DNA of 41,788 nucleotides from Micrococcales bacterium (GCA_002699445.1 PAAU01000019.1:1-41788), one strand, 5' to 3'. Counted from the stretch's first letter, positions 1 to 8,784 are shown. The notes: generated from the sequence alone by a model not told the origin. Program-made: numbers and translations.

Positions 1-106
1 ATCGCGTCGCCGATAGGACTCCTATCATCACCCGATTCTTGATTGAGGACCTCTTGAGTACCGTCCACTCCCCATCCGTACAACTGTCGGCGCGAGTAGC
101 GGGCTG

Positions 107-2311
107 TCACCCGAGGGTCCGGAAGGTGCTCTTTGCGGCAGGACCAGAGCCAACGTCGTTGATCGCTCTGGCTTGAATTTTGGCCTTGGTCCGCGGTTCT
201 GCCTTACGAAGCTTCTTTATTTTCTTGATTTGGGACTTCAGTTTCTTAGAGCCCGTCAGGGAATCCGGCGAGATGCGCTTCCAGTTCGACCAAAATGACC
301 ACTTCTTACTGGACTTCTTCCTACTCGACTTCTTCGTGTTTTTCTTAGTCTTGATCCGCCACTGGTAGGAAGTGTTCTCGGTGAACTCATCGGTGCTCTG
401 GAGCCTAAAGTTGATTTTGTAGGAAACCTTGCCCGATCGCTTCTTCTTAGTCTTGACTTTCAGATTGAGCAACTTGGCTGGTTCGCTAGCGATGTCAGTT
501 GAATCTGTTTCCGGGTTCGCCTCCGCGTCATTGCCCGTATTGGCGTCTGATTCGCTGTCTGTGCTGGAACCAGCGCCCTCGTCGATGCCTGATCTTGAAT
601 CGGACTCAGGTGGTCCTGCGGGGGATATGGGAGTTATTGCTGCCGTCTGGTCGGAGTTCTCCGATACAGAGACCCCGTTGATGGCTGCGATTCGGAAACG
701 ATAGCTGGCTTCACTAGTAAGTCCGGTCGCCGTATAACTTGTTTCGATACTTTCGGTATCAGATATGGCGTCTAGCCAACCGCTGCCGTCGTTGATTTGA
801 ATGCGGTAGCCAGTTATGTCTGATCCGCCGTCGGATACCGGTGTAGTCCATGAAACGGCGATCTCCTCCTCGCCCGGTACTGCCGTGGCATCGCGGGGCG
901 CTTGAGATGGTTCCGCGTAGATCCCGCTGACAACTCGAATCACTCGTTTGCCGTCTTGTTGGAATTCCCAAGCCGCATGCAGGGTCGAGCCATCGGCACT
1001 AGAGAAAAGGACTGGGTCGTCTGACGTCTCTGTGGAATCAGAAAGCTCCGCCGTAGTAGTCGACCAAGTGTCCCCAGCATCTGCGCTATCCCGCACTTTG
1101 ACGGTCGCAAAACCCTCGTCCGGTCGATGGATCCAGAGAGCCGCCAACTGACCGCTATCGCTGGATGTCGCTATCTGATGATCCATCCCGGCAGCGTCCG
1201 AATCGGATAGTTCAGTAGCGGCAGACCAGCTGATGCCGCTATCACCGCTGGAGCTATGTTTGATGACGCGGGCAGAGCTTTCTTCCTGACGCCATAAGAC
1301 ATGTTGGGTGGTACCAGTCTCGGAAACAGAAACGATAGGGGCAGCGGAGTCGTAGCCAGTTGCAGATAAGTCATGCGCGGGATCGCTTCCGCCGTCATCG
1401 GTCCAATTGATACCACCGTCTGAACTTGAACGAGTTTGAACGATGTCGTTGCTCCCGTCGCTGCGCACCCAAGCGGCTGCGACTTCTGCACCATCAACGT
1501 TCACCGCGACCTCTGCGGTGCGAGCATCAGCCGCGGGATCGGACAAATCGATGGTGCTCGACCAACTAACCCCACCATCAGTGCTCCCCGAGTATTGGAT
1601 GACATCCTGGGATGAGGCGTTTCGATGAGGCCAAATAGCGTGAATGGCGCCAGTATCGGGGGCCATTGTTAACCGTGGGGAACTGGAGTAGCGAGCCGGA
1701 TCGGATAGATCGACAATGCCGTGCCAAGTGCTGCCACCATCAGAACTGCCAATAGCTCGAGCGGTATTTCGACCAGTAACTGAATCTTCCTGGCGCCAAT
1801 GGGCAGCTACTGTACTTCCGTCAGCAGACATCACCACATCAAGGTCATAGACACTCGTCGCCGAATCCGATAAGTCCGTGGCTGCTGACCAGGAGCCCCC
1901 AGCATCTGCACTCGTAGCAACGGCTGCGATCCAGGAGCCTGAGGTGGAGTCGTAGTAGCGCCAGGAGACAACGATGCCGTTGCCGTCCGTAGAGACGGCA
2001 AGATCGGCGCTGATGGAGTTCAGCGAAGCATCGGAAATCTCCACCACGTCGCCCCACGTTGTTCCAGAGTCGGTGGACGTTCTCAGTTGCACCTGATAAC
2101 GGCTACCCAGGTACTGCTTCCAGAGGGCGTGAACCACTGACCCATCTGTGGCGGCGCCCAGTTGAACTTCACGTGCGGTGTTGGAATCGTCGGAAAGTTC
2201 GGTGACCGGACCCCAAGCCGTTCCGGCAGACGCTGGGGCCGCCAAAGCGACTAGACCAGAGAGCCCTAGCGCTGAGATAACGGCAATCGAGGCGATTCTC
2301 GGCAGTTTCAT
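107..2311 (-). CDS. Secreted Asp-box (BNR/sialidase-like) repeat protein with FN3 domain and Lys-rich tail
   Basis: A 734-residue secreted protein. Residues 1-29 form a signal peptide ending ASA|G. Residues 30-466 hold eight repeats of about 50 residues, each opening with a D/E-L-S-D-like motif. Seven carry an Asp box SxDxGxxW (for example STDSGTTW, SADAGGSW, SSDGGSTW), so a beta-propeller is expected. A fibronectin III domain follows (467-561), then a Ser/Asp/Glu-rich linker (562-613) and a very Lys-rich tail (614-734) whose last strands (KIQARAINDVGSGPA) again look FN3-like. No sialidase catalytic set was recognised, so binding to glycans or surfaces is more likely than hydrolysis. The ATG at 2311 was chosen because AAGAGG precedes it and a signal peptide starts there. 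The open frame runs 57 codons further upstream, but that part does not look like protein. It is transcribed away from the MoxR operon. Confidence 0.85.
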   Translation of the reverse strand: MKLPRIASIAVISALGLSGLVALAAPASAGTAWGPVTELSDDSNTAREVQLGAATDGSVVHALWKQYLGSRYQVQLRTSTDSGTTWGDVVEISDASLNSISADLAVSTDGNGIVVSWRYYDSTSGSWIAAVATSADAGGSWSAATDLSDSATSVYDLDVVMSADGSTVAAHWRQEDSVTGRNTARAIGSSDGGSTWHGIVDLSDPARYSSSPRLTMAPDTGAIHAIWPHRNASSQDVIQYSGSTDGGVSWSSTIDLSDPAADARTAEVAVNVDGAEVAAAWVRSDGSNDIVQTRSSSDGGINWTDDGGSDPAHDLSATGYDSAAPIVSVSETGTTQHVLWRQEESSARVIKHSSSGDSGISWSAATELSDSDAAGMDHQIATSSDSGQLAALWIHRPDEGFATVKVRDSADAGDTWSTTTAELSDSTETSDDPVLFSSADGSTLHAAWEFQQDGKRVIRVVSGIYAEPSQAPRDATAVPGEEEIAVSWTTPVSDGGSDITGYRIQINDGSGWLDAISDTESIETSYTATGLTSEASYRFRIAAINGVSVSENSDQTAAITPISPAGPPESDSRSGIDEGAGSSTDSESDANTGNDAEANPETDSTDIASEPAKLLNLKVKTKKKRSGKVSYKINFRLQSTDEFTENTSYQWRIKTKKNTKKSSRKKSSKKWSFWSNWKRISPDSLTGSKKLKSQIKKIKKLRKAEPRTKAKIQARAINDVGSGPAAKSTFRTLG

Positions 2312-2731
2312 TTTGCCTCTTTTCGGCCATAAGTCAGTTGGCGCAAAGTGGTTAAGACGGCCCCGAACGGATCGATTGGGGGAAATGCGGTCTCGAAATA
2401 ATCTGTCATCTATCCGTCTCTCCTTGGTCGCCCCGGTAGGTCCGCTATCGGAGAGAGATGCCAGAGGCTGCTGACGCAACAACTTTTAGTGAGTATTTAT
2501 CGAACAAACTTGGGAAGCCACATTGCGAAGCCAAACTGCCAATATGCGGCACCGATCCTGAGGCTGACCTTATTGACCGTGGTTGTGAACACCGACGAGG
2601 GATTCGCTGTGAACTAGATCTGGCAACGGTTCCTAGGATGCCCCTGAACTAGATCGGTCTAGACACCGGACACATTTGCGGTTGTTATTGGCAGATAGGG
2701 CACCATGGAGACAAGCCTTATGGAGGAAAAG
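2312..2731. other. Intergenic region with repeated TGAACTAGATC and a palindrome
   Basis: About 400 bases separate the divergent Asp-box and MoxR genes. TGAACTAGATC occurs twice in direct orientation (2610-2620 and 2645-2655, 35 bases apart). The second copy runs into a perfect inverted repeat CTAGA-TCGG-TCTAG (2649-2662). These sit 43 bases or more upstream of the MoxR start and could be operator sites. No convincing promoter hexamers, tRNA or further gene were seen. Confidence 0.4.
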
Positions 2732-3568
2732 ATGGCAGAGACCGGGTTTACCGGAACTGAGTCCTACCTGACCAATCCAGCTCTTGAAGCAGCAGTTCGC
2801 ACTGCCTTAGTCCTGGAGAAACCGTTACTCGTAAGAGGAGAACCGGGCACGGGTAAGACTTTACTGGCCGAGGCGATCGCTGAGGCCTTGGATATGGAAC
2901 TCATTACTTGGAACGTAAAGAGCACGACCCGGGCGCAAGAGGGGCTGTATCACTACGACACTGTGCAACGCCTGTACGACAGTCGATTCGGTGACCATAA
3001 CGTGCGTGATATTGCCGACTACATCCATCTGGGGCCGATGGGCCGAGCATTTCGATCGAAGGAGCGGGTGGTGTTGCTCATCGATGAGATTGATAAGGCG
3101 GACCCGGAATTCCCCAACGACCTGCTGCATGAGTTAGATCGGATGCAGTTTCGGATCTCAGAGACGGGTGAAGACGTCGCCGCCCATCACCGACCAGTGG
3201 TAATCATCACGAGCAATGCAGAGAAAGAGTTGCCCGACGCTTTCCTGCGGCGCTGTGTTTTTCATTTTATTGATTTTCCGGATCCAGCTCTTATGGCTCG
3301 AATTGTGGCTGTTCATCATGAGGACCTTAATCAACAGTTATTGCAGCAAGCTCTCGATGCCTTTTATCAGATGCGGGAGATGAGCCGAATCCGAAAGAAA
3401 CCCTCGACCAGCGAGCTCGTCGATTGGATTGCCATGCTCCGAGCGTCTGGGATCTCTGATGTCCAATTGGATACGGCTACGCCATATTTAGGAACCCTGC
3501 TGAAGAAGGAACAGGATCTGACCGCCTTCTCCCAGCATTTGAATGGGATTGCGCGCGGCAGGTTTTAG
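2732..3568 (+). CDS. MoxR-family AAA+ ATPase
   Basis: A 278-residue AAA+ ATPase of the MoxR type. Walker A is GEPGTGKT (36-43), Walker B is VVLLIDEID (113-121), and the sensor 1 region is IITSN (158-162), followed by LPDAFLRRC. MoxR ATPases act as chaperones or remodelling machines together with a VWA-domain protein, and the next gene, two bases downstream, is exactly such a partner. Start choice: GGAGG lies five bases before the ATG at 2732. In-frame ATGs at 2705 and 2720 are possible, adding nine or four residues; the one at 2705 has only a weak AGGG before it. The client of the pair cannot be told from the sequence. No CO dehydrogenase or methanol dehydrogenase genes lie nearby. Confidence 0.93.
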   Translation: MAETGFTGTESYLTNPALEAAVRTALVLEKPLLVRGEPGTGKTLLAEAIAEALDMELITWNVKSTTRAQEGLYHYDTVQRLYDSRFGDHNVRDIADYIHLGPMGRAFRSKERVVLLIDEIDKADPEFPNDLLHELDRMQFRISETGEDVAAHHRPVVIITSNAEKELPDAFLRRCVFHFIDFPDPALMARIVAVHHEDLNQQLLQQALDAFYQMREMSRIRKKPSTSELVDWIAMLRASGISDVQLDTATPYLGTLLKKEQDLTAFSQHLNGIARGRF

Positions 3569-3570
3569 TT

Positions 3571-4776
3571 ATGCCAGAACACGGTTCCACGCTTCCCATG
3601 TTTCTCGGGCTGTTATATCGCTTGCGGGAACTGAAAGTACCGGTGGGCGCACAGGAAGCGGTTGCCCTGGCTAGCGCACTGGCAAAGGGACTACACGAGA
3701 GCAACCCAACCCACTATTACTTCACGGCACGTTCTCTTCTGATTCATCACGAGGCGCATCTCGACGCATTTGATCGAGCGTTTCTGGCAGAGTATGTCGG
3801 TTTGACGGAGGACGTCGACATCAAAGCTGAGATCGAGCAATGGCTGGAGCAGGCAGCAGATGGTGAAGCCCCACATATTGAATTCCCGGAGCTCTCACCG
3901 CAAGAGATCGAAGACCTCAAGCGCGAGTTTGAGCAGCGATTAGAAGAACAGCAGGAACGACATGACGGGGGAAACTACTGGATTGGGACCAAGGGGTCAT
4001 CCCCTTTTGGACATTCCGGAACTCCGAGACCTGGTATTCGCGTCGGGGGTTCGGGAGGGAACCGTTCGGCAATCCAAGTGGCTGAAGCTCGCCAGTATTC
4101 GGGATATCGCGGTGATGTGGTCCTTGATACGCGTCAGGTTGAAATTGCTTTGCGTCGATTGCGCGCATTTGTAAGAGAGGGTGCCGAAGAGGAGCTGGAT
4201 CTTGAGCGCACTATTGAAGAGACCGCTCGTAATGCCGGCGAAATCGAAATAGTTACTCGGCCGCCAAGTCGACCGGATACCCACGTAATTCTGATGATGG
4301 ATGTAGGGGGATCTATGTATCCCTATGCAAGTGTGATGTCGCGATTGTTCAGTGCGGCACAGCGCGCCACCCACTTCAAAGAACTGAAAACGCTTTACTT
4401 TCACAATGCCGCCTACGGCAAGGTTTACGCCGACGAGCGGTTCACGGATGCCATCTGGCTGCACGATTTAATAGCGCAGTGCGGCAGTCATTACAAGTTG
4501 ATTATGGTGGGGGACGCTCTCATGGCCCCGTACGAACTTTTGGCGCCAACCACTAGCCGGGCAATGGAAACTGAACCGCGCAGCGGGTTGGAATGGTTTC
4601 AACTACTTGCCGATCATTTCACTGATTCGGTGTGGCTCAACCCGGAGGTGGGATCGCGGTGGACCGGCACGACGATCTCCGATGTTGAGCAGGTTTTTCC
4701 GATGTTTCCTATGACTGTCGACGGATTAGCCGAAGCCATGGCCCAACTTAATCGTGGCACCACGCGACGACGTTAA
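3571..4776 (+). CDS. VWA domain protein, CoxE-like (MoxR partner)
   Basis: A 401-residue cytosolic protein with an N-terminal helical region, an acidic coiled segment (about 105-132), a conserved Gly-rich stretch (WIGTKGSSPFG, 137-147) and a C-terminal von Willebrand A domain. The metal-binding MIDAS site reads DVGGS (244-248) in place of the canonical DxSxS. That variant is, as far as I recall, common in CoxE-like VWA proteins. It starts two bases after the MoxR stop, so the two are translated together. The family works with MoxR ATPases in metal insertion or maturation of protein complexes. The actual target here is unknown. Confidence 0.9.
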   Translation: MPEHGSTLPMFLGLLYRLRELKVPVGAQEAVALASALAKGLHESNPTHYYFTARSLLIHHEAHLDAFDRAFLAEYVGLTEDVDIKAEIEQWLEQAADGEAPHIEFPELSPQEIEDLKREFEQRLEEQQERHDGGNYWIGTKGSSPFGHSGTPRPGIRVGGSGGNRSAIQVAEARQYSGYRGDVVLDTRQVEIALRRLRAFVREGAEEELDLERTIEETARNAGEIEIVTRPPSRPDTHVILMMDVGGSMYPYASVMSRLFSAAQRATHFKELKTLYFHNAAYGKVYADERFTDAIWLHDLIAQCGSHYKLIMVGDALMAPYELLAPTTSRAMETEPRSGLEWFQLLADHFTDSVWLNPEVGSRWTGTTISDVEQVFPMFPMTVDGLAEAMAQLNRGTTRRR

Positions 4777-4821
4777 GGACAAGGTGCACCGAAGCGATTT
4801 CTGCTGAGCCCTCTCACCGAC

Positions 4822-5637
4822 TTAATCCAGGTGGGCTGGTTTTTCACCTTTGCTGAGGCCTCGATCGATTCCGATAAAGATCGTCGAGAAGATTAAACCA
4901 AGGGCGATGACTCCAACGATATTTATAGCAATACCGGCATAGCCAGGAGCGGTCAAACCCGGTATTAAGGCGGAGGGTGCTCCATCGGCATAGTCAGGAT
5001 TGATAAATGGATACGGGTACCAGTTTTGCGGTTGACCCAACACCTGTTCGGCAGGGTCGGAGGAGCAGCGATCACCTGGCGGGGTAACCATCAAAAGTCC
5101 GCGCAGGATTGTGTAAATGAGCCACAAAATCGGAATAGCCAGACATTTCCACAACAAATCCCAGGTCAAACGTGGCCGTGGTCCGAAGAGCAGGAATCCC
5201 AGGAGTGTCGCCCAAGGAACGATGTAGTGGAACACCGTGTTGGTGAAGTATCCGGTCCCGCATACGCTGGCGCTGGGCGCCAAGACAATCGCGTAGACCA
5301 AACCGGTAATTACGATCATCACCAGGCTCGTCAGCCGCAGCCATCGAAAGATTTTGTCATCGCGACGTGGATTCGCGAACAGTGACCAGTTCACGATAAG
5401 GACAAAAATATTTGACCAAATAGTGAAGTAACTCAGTTCGAATACCCAACCGTTCGGGAAATCGCCCATCTCTGGACGGGTTGCACCGTTGTAGAGAGAT
5501 ATCGCCATGGCCGATGTCCCCAGCAGGGCGAGAATCACGTGGTAAACCCGAGCAACTGTGGCGGCGGCATCACTACCTGGCGTCACGGTCACTGTTTGGT
5601 TTTGATTACTCGCATCCGAGCTAGCTTTTGCGCTCAT
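4822..5637 (-). CDS. Pr6Pr-type integral membrane protein, paralogue 1
   Basis: A 271-residue membrane protein with about six hydrophobic helices. Family hallmarks seen are YFTIWSNIFVLIV, FHYIVPW, and the motif WYPYPFINPDY before the last helices, followed by GLTAPGYAGIAIN. This matches actinobacterial proteins annotated as the Pr6Pr family. Its biochemical role is not established. It is the first of three clearly homologous copies in 4 kb. The N-terminal 30 residues are Ser/Thr/Asn-rich and not conserved. The ATG at 5637 aligns with the starts of its paralogues. Confidence 0.85.
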   Translation of the reverse strand: MSAKASSDASNQNQTVTVTPGSDAAATVARVYHVILALLGTSAMAISLYNGATRPEMGDFPNGWVFELSYFTIWSNIFVLIVNWSLFANPRRDDKIFRWLRLTSLVMIVITGLVYAIVLAPSASVCGTGYFTNTVFHYIVPWATLLGFLLFGPRPRLTWDLLWKCLAIPILWLIYTILRGLLMVTPPGDRCSSDPAEQVLGQPQNWYPYPFINPDYADGAPSALIPGLTAPGYAGIAINIVGVIALGLIFSTIFIGIDRGLSKGEKPAHLD

Positions 5638-5686
5638 GCTGGCATTCTTGCGAGTTCGCCGAGACTTTGCCCAAGATAGTCACACC

Positions 5687-5716
5687 CGAACCGGTTCGGA
5701 GCAATCGAAGCTTCGA
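5687..5716. promoter_or_regulatory. Two adjacent perfect 12-bp palindromes
   Basis: CGAACCGGTTCG (5687-5698) and TCGAAGCTTCGA (5705-5716) are both perfect dyads. Their centres are 18 bases apart, about 50-80 bases upstream of the first Pr6Pr gene. The position suits an operator for a dimeric regulator. The regulator is not identified. Confidence 0.4.
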
Positions 5717-5832
5717 ACAGATTTCAGTTTTCACGCATGATGACGGCCGGGAAATGAAAGATTCGGTACCCCGGCTTCGATGAGAGCGCACGTCATCGGC
5801 TGGAGCCGTGAACTATCAGGCCTACTCGCACT

Positions 5833-5851
5833 GTCCCAGAACCTCTGGGAC
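5833..5851 (-). terminator. Hairpin at the end of the second Pr6Pr gene
   Basis: A perfect 8-bp stem (GTCCCAGA / TCTGGGAC) with a 3-base loop begins at the last base of the stop codon of the upstream minus-strand gene. There is no T-run, as is common for actinobacterial terminators. Its place right after a stop codon and before another gene makes a terminator the simplest reading. Confidence 0.6.
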
Positions 5852-6669
5852 TAGTCGAGGGGCGTGGGCTTTTCGCCCTTACTGAGCAGGCGGTCCAATC
5901 CCAGCCATATCGAAGCTAAGACCATGCCCATCACAATGACACACACGATGTTTATGGCGATTCCAGCATAGCCATCGGCAGTGAGACCGGGAATCAAAGC
6001 GGAGGGAGCCCCATCTTGGTACTCGGGATTTATGAAGGGATATGGATACCAGTTATCGGGATCCCCGATCGTCGCCAGCGGGTCACCAGCGGGTTTGCAA
6101 ATATCCCCAGGGCGCTGGACCGTCACTAGGCCGTGTAGCAGGGTGTAAATCAACCAGATGATGGGGATGATGAGCATCTTCCAGATCAGGTCGCCGGTAA
6201 GTCGAGGCCGGGGGCCAAACAAGAGGAAGCCGAGCAGCGTGGCCCATGGAACGATGTAGTGGAAGACCGCGTTCGTGTAGATGCCCGGGCCACAGGGATC
6301 TGCCGTGGCGGCGAGAATCGCGGCATAGATCAGACCAGTTGTGACGATCATGACCAGGGTGGTCATGCGAAGCCACCGGAAGATTTTGTCATCGCGCCGG
6401 GGATTAGCAAATAGTGCCCAGGCTACGATCAGGGTGAATATATTCGACCAGACGGTGAAGTAGCTGAGGGTGAATGAGATGCCGTCCAGTGGCGAAGCTA
6501 CCTCTGGATTGGTCGCGTTGCGCCATAGGCTGATGGCCAAGGCCGATGTTCCCAGCAGGGCCAACACCAGATGGTAAATCCGCGCTACCAAGGTGGTCCC
6601 AGGTCCACCGGGCGTCACAGTGTTGGTGGGATCCTTCGAAACTGGGTCCTGGTTTGCTTCAGTACTCAT
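5851..6669 (-). CDS. Pr6Pr-type integral membrane protein, paralogue 2
   Basis: A 272-residue membrane protein very similar to the product of 4822-5637. Shared blocks are YFTVWSNIF, NPRRDDKIFRWLRM, FHYIVPWATLLGFLLFGPRP, WYPYPFINPEY and DGAPSALIPGLTADGYAGIA. The start at 6669 (MSTEANQ) lines up with the MSAKASS start of paralogue 1. A longer reading from 6726 adds 19 residues with no counterpart. The two genes are same-strand neighbours separated by 213 bases, with a hairpin after this one, so each is probably transcribed on its own. Function unknown. Confidence 0.85.
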   Translation of the reverse strand: MSTEANQDPVSKDPTNTVTPGGPGTTLVARIYHLVLALLGTSALAISLWRNATNPEVASPLDGISFTLSYFTVWSNIFTLIVAWALFANPRRDDKIFRWLRMTTLVMIVTTGLIYAAILAATADPCGPGIYTNAVFHYIVPWATLLGFLLFGPRPRLTGDLIWKMLIIPIIWLIYTLLHGLVTVQRPGDICKPAGDPLATIGDPDNWYPYPFINPEYQDGAPSALIPGLTADGYAGIAINIVCVIVMGMVLASIWLGLDRLLSKGEKPTPLD

Positions 6670-6908
6670 GTGGCCATTGTTGCCACCTGCTCGGGTCTTT
6701 GTGCCACATTTGAGAATGTTGGCCAAATCAGGTTCAGATGACGCTGAGCATTATTTCCGTCACCAAACTAATGGCATTCGGTGCAAGTGCCGCAACCGCA
6801 AGCCTAGGGACAGTCTCAGTGTGGGCTTATATGTAGTTGCCTTTTATAGGAGTAGATACCAACTGTGAGACCTGCCAGAGTTTCTTTGAGGCTAAGTCAG
6901 GGGAAACG

Positions 6909-7805
6909 ATGCTTGATGGTGTGATGCTGCTCTGGTGGATACTGACGGTTCCTTCGTTTCTCTTCGTAGCGATTGATATCTTTCGAACTACTCCAGAAGC
7001 GACTGTTATGAAATGGGCATTCATCATCTTGACTGCCTTTACCGGGCCGGTGGGCGCTTTCTTTTATGTACTGGGATGCCGGGAACCACTGAAAGGCACT
7101 CACGAGCAATACGTCAGTGTCCGATGGCGTCAAGTACTCGGATCAACGATGCATTGCGCTGCTGGTGATGGGATCGGCATAATTTTTGGTTCCGCCATCG
7201 GTGCGGGACTTGCCCTCACATTGTGGCCAGATTTTCTGTTGGAGTACGTATTAGGCTTCTCGTTCGGTTGGGGATACTTTCAGGCATTCGCCATGAAGGA
7301 TATGGCTGGGGGCGACTACCTTAAATCGTTACGAATGACTTTTCTGCCAGAGTTCCTATCAATGAATTGCCTGATGTCAGGCATGCTTCTTGTCTCTAAG
7401 TTTTGGATGCCTCGAGTCAGTGGCGGCGACGACCCAGGTCGGCCAGAGTTTTGGTTCATAATGTCGATCGCCCTTCTAGCCGGCTTTATAGCTGCCTATC
7501 CCATGAACTGGTGGATGGTAAGTAATCACATGAAACATGGAATGATCACTGTCCTGGCCAACGAGCGGCAAGATGACCCTTCCTCTATGGCTGGTGATTC
7601 GGCGTCGGTTGACCGTCATCACGCTGAGAATATGTCTATGAGCCATAACGACGAGACATCCTCGGTTACGCCCACGCCGGAAGCCGAGGCCACGATGTCG
7701 ATGCCAACGGCCGCAGGATCGCTGAAGATTCGGATGTCAATCGTGTCGGTGGGAGTATTGGCTATAACTCTAGGAGTAGTTACTTTCTTCGCGCCTATGG
7801 CCTAA
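6909..7805 (+). CDS. DUF4396 membrane protein with Met/His-rich linker
   Basis: A 298-residue membrane protein. It has several transmembrane helices, the motifs TMHCAAGDGIGIIFG, FGWGYFQAFAMKDM and AAYPMNWWMVSNHMKHGM typical of DUF4396, then a polar linker rich in Met and His (HHAENMSMSHND, later TMSMP) and a final helix. The linker composition suggests metal, perhaps copper, binding; that is inference only. The ATG at 6909 is preceded by AGGGGA. The frame stays open for 24 codons upstream, but without a ribosome site. It lies on the opposite strand between two Pr6Pr paralogues. Confidence 0.75.
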   Translation: MLDGVMLLWWILTVPSFLFVAIDIFRTTPEATVMKWAFIILTAFTGPVGAFFYVLGCREPLKGTHEQYVSVRWRQVLGSTMHCAAGDGIGIIFGSAIGAGLALTLWPDFLLEYVLGFSFGWGYFQAFAMKDMAGGDYLKSLRMTFLPEFLSMNCLMSGMLLVSKFWMPRVSGGDDPGRPEFWFIMSIALLAGFIAAYPMNWWMVSNHMKHGMITVLANERQDDPSSMAGDSASVDRHHAENMSMSHNDETSSVTPTPEAEATMSMPTAAGSLKIRMSIVSVGVLAITLGVVTFFAPMA

Positions 7806-7811
7806 TGCCAC

Positions 7812-7829
7812 ATGCTCCTTTACGAGCAT
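7812..7829. terminator. Small hairpin between convergent genes
   Basis: ATGCTC / GAGCAT is a perfect 6-bp stem with a 6-base loop, midway between the convergent DUF4396 and third Pr6Pr genes. It is weak, but well placed for a bidirectional terminator. Confidence 0.35.
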
Positions 7830-7841
7830 TCGTGCCTGAGA

Positions 7842-8675
7842 TCATGGTTGTGAATCGTCATCTTGTCGTGCTTTTTTCCCCAGCGGGGTGGGCCGCTTTC
7901 CCCGGCTGAGCAAGCGATCAAGTCCCAGGAAAATGCAGGCAACTAGTACGCCGATAGCAATGATTAATGCGAGATTGATCGCTACGCCGGCAAACCCTCC
8001 GGTTGAGACACCGGGTATCAGATGTAAGGGCCCGCCGTCTTTGTAGTTCGGGTCAATGAAGGGGTATGGGTACCAGTTTTGTGGTTGACCCAACACCTGC
8101 ATTGCCGGGTCCGTGGCGCATGGTTGTCCCGGGGGAGTTGTCAGGACAGCTCCGTGAGCAAAAGTGTAGGTAAGCCAAATAGTCGGGATCAGTAGCATTT
8201 TCCAGAGTAAGTCGGCTGTAAAACGAGGTCGCGGACCAAATATTAGGAAGCCCAGTACTGTCCCCCAGGGCACGATGTAGTGCACGGCAAGATTTGTGTA
8301 CACGCCGATGCCACAGAGTTGTGCTTCGGAGGCAAGCACCAGATCAAACACCAGACCAACGATGAAAATCATCACTAACGTGCTCATACGCAGCCAGCGG
8401 AAAATACGATCGTCTCGACGGGGATTAATAACGAGTGACCAGGCAACGATCGCTACCAGAATGTTGGTCCAGATTGTCAGAGGACTGAGCATGAACACAA
8501 TGCCGTTCAGCCAGCCGCCATTCTCATCTCGCGTAGCAATCATGATGAGGTCCGTGGCGACGGCTGCCGTTCCAATAGTCGCCAAAATGGCGTGATAGAC
8601 GCGCGCAGTTGCGATCCAACCGGTACTGGCCGGCATGACAGTGGTCGTTGAACTTCTTGATTGCGGCTCAGCCAT
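7842..8675 (-). CDS. Pr6Pr-type integral membrane protein, paralogue 3
   Basis: A 277-residue membrane protein, the most divergent of the three paralogues. It keeps NPRRDDRIFRWLRM, VHYIVPWGTVLGFLIFGPRP, WYPYPFIDPNY and a C-terminal LDRLLSRGKRPTPLGKK. The ATG at 8675 (MAEPQSR) matches the start position of the other copies. A frame extending to 9044 would overlap the gene at 8785 on the other strand and its extra N-terminus is not protein-like. No clear ribosome site precedes the ATG. Function unknown. Confidence 0.82.
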   Translation of the reverse strand: MAEPQSRSSTTTVMPASTGWIATARVYHAILATIGTAAVATDLIMIATRDENGGWLNGIVFMLSPLTIWTNILVAIVAWSLVINPRRDDRIFRWLRMSTLVMIFIVGLVFDLVLASEAQLCGIGVYTNLAVHYIVPWGTVLGFLIFGPRPRFTADLLWKMLLIPTIWLTYTFAHGAVLTTPPGQPCATDPAMQVLGQPQNWYPYPFIDPNYKDGGPLHLIPGVSTGGFAGVAINLALIIAIGVLVACIFLGLDRLLSRGKRPTPLGKKARQDDDSQP

Positions 8676-8784
8676 GAACAAATACTGACAGCCGTGTGTC
8701 CTTTTTGCGGGCGGAGTACCTAGATATTTCCGATCTGGCGAATAAGTCGCGCAATATTCCGGTTTATCTGCTGAAGTCAGAGGT

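Noticed and set aside
2312-2482. 57-residue N-terminal extension of the Asp-box protein
   Set aside because: A signal peptide must be at the N-terminus, and the ATG at 2311 has its own ribosome site.
3997-4464. 155-codon minus-strand frame inside the VWA gene
   Set aside because: Antisense shadow of a well-supported coding region; its sequence has no recognisable family features.
2705-4776. MoxR-VWA pair as part of a CO dehydrogenase or defence cassette
   Set aside because: No coxMSL, nuclease or other effector genes flank it; the pair stands alone, so neither role is claimed.
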